Source of the DNA: Phascolarctobacterium_B sp045598345
Lineage (GTDB): Bacteria; Bacillota; Negativicutes; Acidaminococcales; Acidaminococcaceae
Length of the DNA: 34,732 bases
Direction of reading: 5' to 3'
NCBI GenBank assembly: GCA_045598345.1
Contig: JAZLLX010000083.1
Coordinates: forward strand, 1 to 34,732
The notes beneath the pieces were generated by a model, which was not told the origin of the DNA, did not search any database, and worked only from the letters and a program-made list of their open reading frames with translations. How positions within the stretch are numbered: the first letter of the stretch is position 1; every line of letters begins with the position of its first letter. Both the position numbers and the translations under genes were made by a program. This document shows, one piece after another, positions 22,750-30,810 of the stretch.

Positions 22750-22896
22750 ATGGAACTGAACGAGATTTTGCAGAGTGCCAGTAATTATGGTTTCCCTATG
22801 CTCATAAGTTGTTATTTGCTTGTGAGAATGGAAAACCGTATGAACGAACTGACAGAGGCACTGAACAAACTTTGTGTGGCGTTGGAACACAAATAA
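22750..22896 (+). CDS. YvrJ family holin-like small membrane protein
   Basis: A 48-residue peptide: a short N-terminal helix (ELNEILQSASNYGF), one membrane segment (PMLISCYLLV) and an amphipathic coiled tail (RMENRMNELTEALNKL). This fits YvrJ and is similar in layout to BhlA/UviB holin-like peptides. GGAGG lies 5 bases upstream of the ATG. Its position after an amidase without a signal peptide suggests a role in releasing it; this is inference. Confidence 0.8.
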   Translation: MELNEILQSASNYGFPMLISCYLLVRMENRMNELTEALNKLCVALEHK

Positions 22897-22930
22897 AAAA
22901 TCCTGTGGCATTGCCACGGGATTTTTTATT
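22896..22930. terminator. bidirectional terminator between YvrJ and the binding protein
   Basis: Stem TCCTGTGGC/GCCACGGGA (one wobble pair) with A-runs and T-runs on both sides, so it can end both convergent transcripts. Confidence 0.88.
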
Positions 22931-22931
22931 T

Positions 22932-23918
22932 TTATGCTTTTTTCCATTGTTTAATAATTTCCTTTTTGCTCAATGATGTCCAGCCCAAATCGTCAATGGT
23001 GAGTTTGGCTTCGCCGATAAGGAACCGCCGGGCATCAGCGTTGTGCAGGCGGATGTGCCAAAGGTTCGGTATGCCCGCATCCTTCGTCCAGTTTGTAAAT
23101 TCCTCGCTCAACAGGTAATCCACAAATCTTTGGGCATCTTCCGGGGATTTTGTACCCCGCATAATGCCTACACCGCTATACAGGCAACGGTTGGCATCCA
23201 TAATGACGGAGGCATAAAGGTTGGGCGCCTGCTTTTCCAAAGTGAGGGCCTTGCTCAAAGGCAGGATGGTCACTGCTTTTTTGCCCTTCATAATTTCTTT
23301 GACCGCATCTTCCCGGTTGGATACGAATTTAATTTTTTGTTTGTTGAATTCGTGGGCAAAATTCAAAGCGGCAGTTTCCCCCTGTACCTGCCACATACTG
23401 ACGATTCCTGAATAGACGGTGGGGGAAATTTCGTATTCCTCCAAGACAATTTCATCCTTCAGGTTTTTGACAATCAAGTCAATCCAGCCCTCCGGGGCAA
23501 AGAGTCCCAAATCGTGCAAGGACTCCGTATTGCTGAGAAATCCCAAATAATCCACCCACAAATTAGTCCACATACCTTTGCGTGGTTGGGTCTGGACGGG
23601 CAGGTCGGAAAGTTGCCGGGATATATAAGGTACAAGCATATTGGCACGCTCTGCCAAATAAAAGTCGTCTTGGTTCGGCCCCACAACGCAGTCAATATTT
23701 TTTTTGTAAAGATGGTTTAACTGTTCTACAAATTTTTCCTGTGGCAGATAAACAACATCCACGGGCAATCCTGTGGCTCTGGTGAAGCCGCTGGCAATGG
23801 TGGCAGTGATATCCGCCGGCAGGGTGCTGGCAATTTTCAATGATTTTGCCGGCTCGGCATGGGCTATGCCGGTTGCCAAAAGAACAGTCAAAAATAATAT
23901 CTGAAAAAACTTTTTCAT
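22932..23918 (-). CDS. periplasmic ABC-transporter substrate-binding protein (iron/2-aminoethylphosphonate type)
   Basis: A 328-residue exported binding protein. The signal peptide (about residues 1-21, ending AHA) is followed by KSLKIASTLPADI, then FTRATGLPVDVVYLPQEKFV, VDYLGFLSNTE, a central GVGIMRGTKSPEDAQRFVDYLLSEEF and GIPNLW. These are the hallmarks of the Fe3+/AEP-type family 1 (SBP_bac) proteins. Its substrate cannot be read from the sequence. No permease or ATPase gene is adjacent, so it is an orphan or works with a remote transporter. It is divergent from the CoA-transferase gene. Confidence 0.85.
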   Translation of the reverse strand: MKKFFQILFLTVLLATGIAHAEPAKSLKIASTLPADITATIASGFTRATGLPVDVVYLPQEKFVEQLNHLYKKNIDCVVGPNQDDFYLAERANMLVPYISRQLSDLPVQTQPRKGMWTNLWVDYLGFLSNTESLHDLGLFAPEGWIDLIVKNLKDEIVLEEYEISPTVYSGIVSMWQVQGETAALNFAHEFNKQKIKFVSNREDAVKEIMKGKKAVTILPLSKALTLEKQAPNLYASVIMDANRCLYSGVGIMRGTKSPEDAQRFVDYLLSEEFTNWTKDAGIPNLWHIRLHNADARRFLIGEAKLTIDDLGWTSLSKKEIIKQWKKA

Positions 23919-23979
23919 AATGACACCAATTTAATGTATAATGATTATAGCACAAAAAATAAAAAAAGGAAGTATTTTT

Positions 23980-25059
23980 ATGTTAAAGGGAATTAAGGTT
24001 TTAGATTTTTCCAAATGGCTGCCCGGCCAGTACTGCGGTATGATGCTTGCGGACTATGGGGCAGAGGTGATCAAACTGGAGTCGCCCAAGGGGGATGACC
24101 CCCGCCGTTTCACGCCGCAAAAGGCGGAGAATATGAGTTATTGGCACATGATGCTGAACCGCAACAAGAGGGATGTGGTAATTGATTTGAAGTCAGAGGC
24201 AGGGGTGGCAAAGTTGAAGGAACTTTTGCAAACTGCGGATGTGTTTTTGGAGGGGTTCCGTCCCGGTTATTTGGCACAGTATGGCTTGGACTATGAGCAT
24301 GTCAAAAAGATAAACCCCAAAATTATCTATGTTTCCATCACGGGTTTCGGGCAGAACTCCCACAAGCCAGGGCATGATTTGAATGTGATAGGGCTTTCCT
24401 CGTTAAGTTGTTTGGACGGGGGGCAGGATGTGGCTTTGCCGGATGCCCAAATGAGCGCCATTACGGGGGCCACCAATGCCTTTGCCACTATTTGTATGTG
24501 CCTGTTCAACCGTATCCAAACGGGGGAGGGCAGGTATTTGGATGTGAGTATGTACGCTGCGGCGTTGAATATGAAACTGACCGGCATTGCCGCCCTGTAT
24601 GGCTGTGCGGAGCAGCATTGCAAGCCCTTCAGCCGGGTGAGCCATTATTACGGGGTGTACCGTTGCAAGGACGGGCGGCATATTACGGTGGGGACGATTG
24701 AGCCGAAGTTTTGGCAAAAACTTTGCGGACTGCTGGAATGCCCGGAAATTTTGGACAGGCAATTTGATTTTGAACACGAGGATGAACTGATAAAAATTAT
24801 TAGTGACAGGTTTGCCACCAAGACCCTGGCGGAATGGCTGGCAAAGATTGGGGATGAGGAGTTTTGCGTAACACCGGTTTCAACTTTGCCGGAGGCCTTG
24901 GCAAGTGAATTGACTGCCCGACAGAATATCCTGACGCAGGTGGAAGACAGGGAATACGGGACATTGCATTACATCGGTTATCCGGTCAAAATTTCCGGTT
25001 ATGAGCAGAGGAATCCCAAAAGGGCGGAGCGTTTGGGGGAAAGCAACGGCAAGATTTGA
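23980..25059 (+). CDS. class III (CaiB/BaiF-type) CoA-transferase
   Basis: The 359-residue protein transfers CoA between acyl groups through an aspartyl-CoA intermediate. Family features are the N-terminal LKGIKVLDFSKWLPGQYCG, YGAEVIKLESPKGDDPR, MLNRNKRDVVIDLK, FLEGFRPGYLAQYGLDY, GHDLNVIGLSS (its Asp, near residue 133, is the likely nucleophile) and GEGRYLDVSMY. The substrate is unknown. The ATG at 23980 follows AAAAGGAAG. It is not closely linked to acyl-CoA genes, and serS follows on its own promoter. Confidence 0.9.
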   Translation: MLKGIKVLDFSKWLPGQYCGMMLADYGAEVIKLESPKGDDPRRFTPQKAENMSYWHMMLNRNKRDVVIDLKSEAGVAKLKELLQTADVFLEGFRPGYLAQYGLDYEHVKKINPKIIYVSITGFGQNSHKPGHDLNVIGLSSLSCLDGGQDVALPDAQMSAITGATNAFATICMCLFNRIQTGEGRYLDVSMYAAALNMKLTGIAALYGCAEQHCKPFSRVSHYYGVYRCKDGRHITVGTIEPKFWQKLCGLLECPEILDRQFDFEHEDELIKIISDRFATKTLAEWLAKIGDEEFCVTPVSTLPEALASELTARQNILTQVEDREYGTLHYIGYPVKISGYEQRNPKRAERLGESNGKI

Positions 25060-25091
25060 AATTGTCAAGGAAAAATTTAATGAAATAAAAA

Positions 25092-25120
25092 TTGACATAT
25101 AATATCTATGATACTAAAAT
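25092..25120 (+). promoter_or_regulatory. serS promoter
   Basis: TTGACA (25092-25097) and TAAAAT (25115-25120) are 17 bases apart, giving a short leader of about 28 bases. This leaves no room for a T-box, so serS is probably not controlled by tRNA-Ser sensing. Confidence 0.75.
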
Positions 25121-25154
25121 AGATAATACTTATTTTATGGGCGGAGGGTAGAAA

Positions 25155-26435
25155 ATGTTAGATATGAAATTTGTGCGTGAGAATCCTGATGCGGTTGTGG
25201 CGGCAGTGAAGAAACGCAACGGAAATTTAGATTTGACAGAGTTTTTGGCGTTGGACAAGGAACGCCGTGAGATTGTTCAAAGCGTGGAGCAGTTAAAAAA
25301 GCAACGCAATGACGCTTCCCAAGAAATTGGCAAGTTAAAGAAGGCAGGGCAGAACGCTGATGCCCAACAGGTGGCAGTCCGTGCTCTGGGTGAAGATATT
25401 GCCAAACAGGATGAAAAACTTGGTGTTATTGAGCAGAAGTTAAAAGCGATTCTGCTGACTATTCCCAATATTCCGGCGGAGGATGTGCCGGTGGGCAAGG
25501 ATGATTCCTGCAATCCTGTCATCCGCACCATTGGCGAGCCACGCAAGTTTGATTTCACCCCCAAACCCCATTGGGAGATTGGGGAAAATCTTGGCATTTT
25601 AGATTTTGAACGGGGCGTAAAGGTCAGCGGTGCCCGCTATGTATTTTACAAGGGCTTGGGCAGCCGTTTGGAACGCAGTGTTATTGAATTCTTTTTAGAT
25701 TTACACACTCAAAAACACGGCTATACTGAGTTTTTCCCGCCTTATATTGTGAACGGTGCCAGTATGCAGGGCACGGGTCAATTACCCAAGTTCGCCGAGG
25801 ATATGTATAAATTGGAAAATGGGGATATGTATTTAATTCCCACAGCGGAAGTGCCTATTACCAATTTACATCGGGATGAGGTCTTGAAGGCGGAGGATTT
25901 GCCTTTGAAATATACCGCTTATAGTGCTTGCTTCAGAGCGGAGGCGGGGGCTGCGGGGCGTGACACCCGTGGACTGATCCGTATGCATCAGTTTAACAAG
26001 GTGGAACTGGTCAAATTCACCAAGCCGGAAGAAAGTTGGGCAGAGTTGGACAAGTTGACTCATGATGCGGAGGAGGTTCTGCAAATTTTGGGTCTGCCCT
26101 ATCATGTGGTACGCCTGTGTACCGGCGACTTGGGCTTCAGCAGCGCCACCACTTATGATTTGGAAGTTTGGCTGCCGGCGGCGAACTGCTATCGGGAAAT
26201 TTCTTCCTGCTCCAATTTCCTGGACTTCCAGGCAAGAAGGGCGAACATCAAGTTCAGACGGGATGCCAAGTCCAAGCCGGAATTGGTACATACCTTGAAT
26301 GGCAGCGGCGTGGCAGTAGGCCGCACAGTGGCCGCCATTTTGGAGAACTATCAAAATGCGGACGGTTCTGTAACCGTGCCAGAAGCATTGAGAAAATATA
26401 TGGGCGTGGATGTTATTACGAAGGCGTGTAAATAA
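25155..26435 (+). CDS. serS: seryl-tRNA synthetase
   Basis: Class II synthetase that charges tRNA-Ser (and tRNA-Sec where present). The N-terminal coiled-coil arm spans about residues 30-100. The catalytic core shows motif 2 CFRAEAGAAGRDTRGLIRMH and motif 3 GSGVAVGRTVAAILENYQ, with PTAEVPITN before them. The 426-residue length is normal. GCGGAGG precedes the ATG. Confidence 0.97.
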   Translation: MLDMKFVRENPDAVVAAVKKRNGNLDLTEFLALDKERREIVQSVEQLKKQRNDASQEIGKLKKAGQNADAQQVAVRALGEDIAKQDEKLGVIEQKLKAILLTIPNIPAEDVPVGKDDSCNPVIRTIGEPRKFDFTPKPHWEIGENLGILDFERGVKVSGARYVFYKGLGSRLERSVIEFFLDLHTQKHGYTEFFPPYIVNGASMQGTGQLPKFAEDMYKLENGDMYLIPTAEVPITNLHRDEVLKAEDLPLKYTAYSACFRAEAGAAGRDTRGLIRMHQFNKVELVKFTKPEESWAELDKLTHDAEEVLQILGLPYHVVRLCTGDLGFSSATTYDLEVWLPAANCYREISSCSNFLDFQARRANIKFRRDAKSKPELVHTLNGSGVAVGRTVAAILENYQNADGSVTVPEALRKYMGVDVITKACK

Positions 26436-26812
26436 TGAGTAATTAGTAATGAGTAATGAATAATTGCGGTAAAATGTTCCTGTGATTAGAGCAGGGAAGT
26501 TGGCAGAGTGAGAACTTTTTATTTTAATCAAAGGAACATATTACCATAACTTTAAGTTTTAAGATTTTAACTTTTAATTTCTTTGATGTTCCTGTGATTA
26601 TAATTAGGTTTCAGGTGTGCGGAGTTATGCGAACCCTCGTCCGCCCCTAAAGGGGCGGGGGACCGACACAGTTTTTAAGGTCGGTGGTGGGGTGAGCAAT
26701 TAGGATGATACATCCAATTAGAAATGTGAATTTTGAAATGTGAAATTTCGGTAAAATGTTCCTGTGATTATAGCAGGATGGTTAGAGGTTATACGAAAGT
26801 AACAGGGGTGTG
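26433..26812. repeat. repeat block with a minimal 78-bp element
   Basis: A tract of TAATGAGTAAT words leads to a complete small element: left end GGTAAAATGTTCC (26468-26480) and right end GGAACATATTACC (26533-26545) with no hairpin between. A second, reverse unit follows (26585-26703, stem CCGAC/GTCGG), and a third left end GGTAAAATGTTCC lies at 26750-26762. Confidence 0.8.
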
Positions 26813-26830
26813 GGGAAAAGTAGGATAAGA

Positions 26831-27490
26831 ATGAAAGAGCAAGACACAGAGTCAGTTGTTAAGAAAACAATGGAATATTATCAGAAGAAATATTGCCTGC
26901 AAGGGTGGGCGTTTCTTTTCCTGATGCCGGTATTGAATTTTATTTTGCCGCAGGATTGGGGCTTGGAAAACAGTGTAGTGGAAAATCTGCAAATGATTTT
27001 TGTACTGCTGACTTTGTATTGGTGCCTGGCTATGGCACGCCAAAAAGATTTGCCCGATTGGGGCGGTAGCACCCCCGCTTTTTGGTACGCCGGTTTTTTG
27101 ATGACCTTGCTTTTAATAGGCAGGGAAATCAGTTGGGGGCGTGCTTTCTTCCCCTCAAAATTAGGTTATGCAATGATTCAATGGGAGGAAATGGGGCTTT
27201 ACGGCAAAGTGGCACATCCTTTGATAGCCATTTTAATTGCTCTCACCCTTTGGTGTTTGTGGCGGTCCAAGTTTTGGATTTTTGTGCAAAGGATGTGGAA
27301 ACATTTTGCTTACCCGGAAATTATTTTGTTGCTTATATTTGTTTTTACCCAATATGTAGCGGAACACATGAGCATTGCTTTTTGGCACGGTGAACTGGCT
27401 GAGGAATTGGCGGAAACTGGCGCCTATATTGTTATTGAATGGCTGGTGCGGGGGACTGCGGCAGATTACAAGAAAGGAGAGTGGGCATGA
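26831..27490 (+). CDS. multi-pass membrane protein, unknown function
   Basis: The 219-residue protein has about five hydrophobic segments (near residues 22-40, 50-68, 82-100, 127-146 and 163-182) with a Trp-rich composition and a soluble C-terminus. I recognise no family. AGGATAAG precedes the ATG at 26831. Its stop overlaps the start of the decarboxylase gene (ATGA), so the two are translationally coupled and probably act in one process. Confidence 0.75.
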   Translation: MKEQDTESVVKKTMEYYQKKYCLQGWAFLFLMPVLNFILPQDWGLENSVVENLQMIFVLLTLYWCLAMARQKDLPDWGGSTPAFWYAGFLMTLLLIGREISWGRAFFPSKLGYAMIQWEEMGLYGKVAHPLIAILIALTLWCLWRSKFWIFVQRMWKHFAYPEIILLLIFVFTQYVAEHMSIAFWHGELAEELAETGAYIVIEWLVRGTAADYKKGEWA

Positions 27491-28629
27491 AAAAACACGG
27501 CTACTTTCAACTTTCCCGGGAGGATGTAACAAGTTTGGCGGAGGAATACGGTTCTCCCTTATTGGTGCTTTCATTGCAACAGGTGGAGGCAAATTATAAA
27601 AGGTTGCGGCGGTATCTGCCCCGGGTGAAGGTGCATTATGCTATCAAGGCCAATCCCCACCCGGAAATTTTACGCACCATGATTAAACTGGGCTCTAACT
27701 TTGATGTTGCCAGTGACGGGGAGATGCGGTTGCTGAACAGCATGGGTGTCAAGGGCGAAAAAATGATTTATGCCAACCCCATGAAAACATCCGGCGGCTT
27801 GCGTGCCTGCACGGAGTGCCGTGTAACCCGTATGACTTTTGACTGCAAATCGGAATTAGACAAGATTGCCAAAGTGTTGCCCAATGCAACCGTACTTTTG
27901 CGGCTGAGAATAGACAATTCGTCCGCCCATGTTGATTTGAACAAGAAATTTGGCGCCGGCAGGGAACAGGCGCTTGAACTGATGCAATATGCCAAGAGTT
28001 TGGGACTGGATATGGCAGGCATTGCTTTCCATGTGGGCAGTCAGACCGTCATGGCAGACCCCTATCTTCGGGCGATGGATGTGGCCCGTGAGGTTTTTGA
28101 AGAGGCCGCAGAGCAGGGTCTGAATTTGAGAATATTGGATATCGGTGGCGGTTTCCCCATTCCCGAAACTCATGGTAAATTCAATTTGTCCGAAATGTTG
28201 AAACAGATAAATGCCCGTCTGGAAGAGGATTTCCCGGAAACGGAGATTTGGTGCGAGCCGGGACGGTATATTTGTGGCACGGCGGTCAATCTGATTACCA
28301 GTGTCATTGGGGTAACAGAGCGTGGCGGACAACCTTGGTATTTTCTTGACGAAGGACTTTATGGGACTTTCAGCGGCGTAATTTTTGACCAATGGGACTT
28401 CCGTTTAATTGCCATGAAAGATACGGATGAGGACGAGGTGGAGGCAACTTTTGCCGGCCCCAGTTGCGATTCTTTGGATATTATGTTCCGTGGTTGTATG
28501 ACGGTGCCTTTGAATGTGGGCGACTTGCTGTTAGTGCCTGCCTGCGGCGCTTATACCAGTGCCAGTGCCACAACTTTCAACGGTTTCAGCACTGCAAAAT
28601 ATGTGGTTTGGGAACAGGTTAAGGATTAA
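27487..28629 (+). CDS. PLP-dependent ornithine/lysine decarboxylase (fold type III, ODC type)
   Basis: The 380-residue enzyme makes putrescine or cadaverine. It keeps the PLP lysine in YAIKANPHP (near Lys55), HVGSQ (near 182), GGGFPIP, EPGRY (near 257) and, near residue 327, SCDSLD, the dimer-contributed catalytic Cys-Asp pair of ODC (CDGLD). That last motif separates it from diaminopimelate decarboxylases. In Selenomonas a lysine/ornithine decarboxylase of this type supplies cadaverine that is bound to peptidoglycan, so lysine decarboxylation is a good guess. The ATG at 27487 follows AAAGGAG and overlaps the membrane-protein stop. An LCP gene follows by 3 bases. Confidence 0.9.
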   Translation: MKKHGYFQLSREDVTSLAEEYGSPLLVLSLQQVEANYKRLRRYLPRVKVHYAIKANPHPEILRTMIKLGSNFDVASDGEMRLLNSMGVKGEKMIYANPMKTSGGLRACTECRVTRMTFDCKSELDKIAKVLPNATVLLRLRIDNSSAHVDLNKKFGAGREQALELMQYAKSLGLDMAGIAFHVGSQTVMADPYLRAMDVAREVFEEAAEQGLNLRILDIGGGFPIPETHGKFNLSEMLKQINARLEEDFPETEIWCEPGRYICGTAVNLITSVIGVTERGGQPWYFLDEGLYGTFSGVIFDQWDFRLIAMKDTDEDEVEATFAGPSCDSLDIMFRGCMTVPLNVGDLLLVPACGAYTSASATTFNGFSTAKYVVWEQVKD

Positions 28630-28632
28630 TAA

Positions 28633-29808
28633 GTGGAGAGATTGCAGGAGTTCATCAACCAAAAATTAAAACCTTGGTGGAAAAGCATTGCGGTAGGGGA
28701 CAAGATTTGTCTTTTGGCGGTGCTTTTTATTTTTGTTCTCAGTTACTTCTACATTCAGGAACAGAACACGCTTAAAGCACAACGGAGTGCGGATGGCTTG
28801 AACAGGGAAGAACGCTTAAATGTGCGTAAAAATGTGGTGGTGCTGGGGGTGGACCAACTGGTGGAGGAGGACAATGGTCAACGCACGGATACTATTTTTG
28901 TGATGATGTTTGACCCGGAAAAAGGCCATTGCTCTTTGCTGAATGTGCCCCGTGACACCCGGGTACAAATGGAAATAGACGGACAGCCGGACTATAGCAA
29001 AATCAATGCGGCTTTCACCTATGGCGGCGTGAAGAACACCATGCATGTGTTGGAGGATTTTTTAGGAATTCAGATTGATCATTATTTGCTGATAGATGTG
29101 AGCGGGTTCAAGCGTTTGGTGGATGCCATTGGGGGTGTGGATATTTATGTGGACCGGGACATGAAATATGACGATTTCAAACAGGGTCTGCATATTGATT
29201 TGAAAGCGGGGCAACAACATCTGGATGGGGAAAAGGCCATGCAGTATGTGCGTTTCCGCCGTGAGTATGGCGACATTTCCCGTATCCGCCGCCAGCAAAG
29301 ATTCCTTTGGGCAGTGCAACAGAAAATTGTCAGCGGACAAATGCTGATGAAAATTCCCGGGCTGACGAAGGAACTGATGAATATGGTGCGGACGAATTTG
29401 TCTATAACGGATATTCTGCCAATGGCACGCACGCTGTATGATATGGTCCGTAACAATGCTTTCCGTATGAGCATGGTGCCAGGTTCGTCAGAATATTTGT
29501 ACGATATTGCCTATTGGACACCTCATGTTATGGAAACCCGTCAGATGGTGGCGGACTTGCAGGGGGTGCCGTTTGAAGGACGGCTGGTGGAGGCCGCAAC
29601 GGCTTTGGCAGAAACCTATTCCGAAAGCGTACATAAGGGCAGGGTTTGGCAACGGGAGCATGACTTGTTGGAGGAACAGGAAAAACAGGTGAAGGTTGTG
29701 GAAGAACCCCCGAAGGTCTTGGAAGAAGAGGAAGCGGAGCAGGAGGAGCAGAAACCGCAAAAGAGCAAAAAGAAAAGACGTTCCAAACGCAAGAAAAAAG
29801 ATAAATGA
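28633..29808 (+). CDS. LytR-CpsA-Psr (LCP) family protein
   Basis: LCP enzymes attach polymers from lipid carriers to the cell wall, or act as related phosphotransferases at the membrane. The protein has a cytoplasmic N-terminus, one membrane helix (about residues 24-41), and an LCP domain (about 68-230): DTIFVMMFDPEKGHCSLL, NVPRDTRVQ, FTYGGVKN, DVSGFKRLVDAIGGVDIYV and RFRREYGDISRIRRQQRF contain the conserved Asp and Arg residues. A highly charged Lys/Glu tail (from about 335) is unusual. It starts with GTG, after AAGGA by 7 bases. It closes the operon with the decarboxylase. Confidence 0.93.
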   Translation: MERLQEFINQKLKPWWKSIAVGDKICLLAVLFIFVLSYFYIQEQNTLKAQRSADGLNREERLNVRKNVVVLGVDQLVEEDNGQRTDTIFVMMFDPEKGHCSLLNVPRDTRVQMEIDGQPDYSKINAAFTYGGVKNTMHVLEDFLGIQIDHYLLIDVSGFKRLVDAIGGVDIYVDRDMKYDDFKQGLHIDLKAGQQHLDGEKAMQYVRFRREYGDISRIRRQQRFLWAVQQKIVSGQMLMKIPGLTKELMNMVRTNLSITDILPMARTLYDMVRNNAFRMSMVPGSSEYLYDIAYWTPHVMETRQMVADLQGVPFEGRLVEAATALAETYSESVHKGRVWQREHDLLEEQEKQVKVVEEPPKVLEEEEAEQEEQKPQKSKKKRRSKRKKKDK

Positions 29809-29810
29809 GA

Positions 29811-29837
29811 AGACCCTGTTTAACAAGGGTCTTTTCT
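29811..29837 (+). terminator. Rho-independent terminator after the LCP gene
   Basis: Stem AGACCCT/AGGGTCT with an 8-base loop, followed by TTTTCTTT. Confidence 0.85.
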
Positions 29838-29871
29838 TTAATTACAAATACTTTTAATTTACAGAATTTTA

Positions 29872-29880
29872 TGCTACAAT
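29872..29880 (+). promoter_or_regulatory. candidate extended -10 promoter of fakB-fakA
   Basis: TGCTACAAT, the same extended -10 seen at 19634, lies 57 bases before the DegV start and just after the LCP terminator. The -35 is poor. Confidence 0.4.
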
Positions 29881-29936
29881 ATATATGTATTCTTTTGCTT
29901 TAAGGCAGAAATACAATGATTGCATTGGAGGGAAAA

Positions 29937-30800
29937 ATGCGGGACGAGATACATGTTATTACAGACAGTTTGGGTTGTGTGTCTGAAACAGAATATATAA
30001 AAGACCCCCGTGTACATGAGTTGCGGCTTACGGTGCGGCACGGGGATTTGGAATGGTATGACGGTGACAAATCCACAGCGGAAATGGTGGAGATGATTAA
30101 CAAAAGCGGCAAACTGCCCACCACCAGCCAACCCCCGCTGGGTGAAGTTATTGAATTATTTACACAGTTGGCAAAGGAGGGCAAAAAAGTTTTTGCCATC
30201 AATGTTGACCATGTGCTCAGCGGCACCCATGCTACTTTTGTCATGGCGGCAAAGCAGGTCATGGAAGAAATGCCCGGTGCGGATATCCGTGTGCTGGATT
30301 CTTTCACCGCATCCAGTCCCATTGCGGGCCTGGTGGGTGATGTGCTGGCATTGATTGATGAAGGCAAAAGTATTGATGAAATAGAACAATGGACGAAGGA
30401 TGCCATTGGCCGCATGAACAGTTTTTTCAGTGTGGAAACTTTGGAGTATTTGCAAAAAGGCGGCCGTATCGGCAAGATGGCAGGCCTTTTAGGGTCCATT
30501 TTAGGTATCAGACCTATCACCAATTTGGGCGTACACACGGACGGTCAGTTGATTCCCATTGATAAAATGCGTACCCGCAAAAAAGTGTTGAACCGCCTGG
30601 TGGAGTTGGCGGAGGAAAATGCGCCTGTGGAACGGATTTATATTGCCAACTGTGAATGTTGGGATGACGCCAAAACAGTGCAGGGCATCTTGGAAGAAAA
30701 ATTCCCCGGCGTGCCCATTCTGTCCACCAGTGTGGGTACGGTGCTGGCTGCTCATTTAGGGCCGGGGGCATTTGGTGTGTTTGTTCGCAAAAAAGTATAA
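29937..30800 (+). CDS. fakB: DegV family fatty-acid-binding protein (FakB type)
   Basis: DegV proteins bind a fatty acid and present its carboxylate to FakA for phosphorylation. The 287-residue protein has the characteristic TDSLG near residue 8, the TTSQPP fatty-acid-site segment, SGTHATFVMAAKQVMEE, the LQKGGRIGKMAGLLGSILG motif and VGTVLAAHLGPGAFGVF at the end. GGAGG lies 5 bases before the ATG at 29937. The fakA-type gene follows 10 bases later, which supports the FakB role. Confidence 0.92.
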   Translation: MRDEIHVITDSLGCVSETEYIKDPRVHELRLTVRHGDLEWYDGDKSTAEMVEMINKSGKLPTTSQPPLGEVIELFTQLAKEGKKVFAINVDHVLSGTHATFVMAAKQVMEEMPGADIRVLDSFTASSPIAGLVGDVLALIDEGKSIDEIEQWTKDAIGRMNSFFSVETLEYLQKGGRIGKMAGLLGSILGIRPITNLGVHTDGQLIPIDKMRTRKKVLNRLVELAEENAPVERIYIANCECWDDAKTVQGILEEKFPGVPILSTSVGTVLAAHLGPGAFGVFVRKKV

Positions 30801-30810
30801 GGAGGCAAAG

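Noticed and set aside
27487..28629. Diaminopimelate decarboxylase (lysA)
   Set aside because: The SCDSLD motif and overall length fit ornithine/lysine decarboxylases of the ODC type better than LysA, and no other lysine-pathway genes are nearby.
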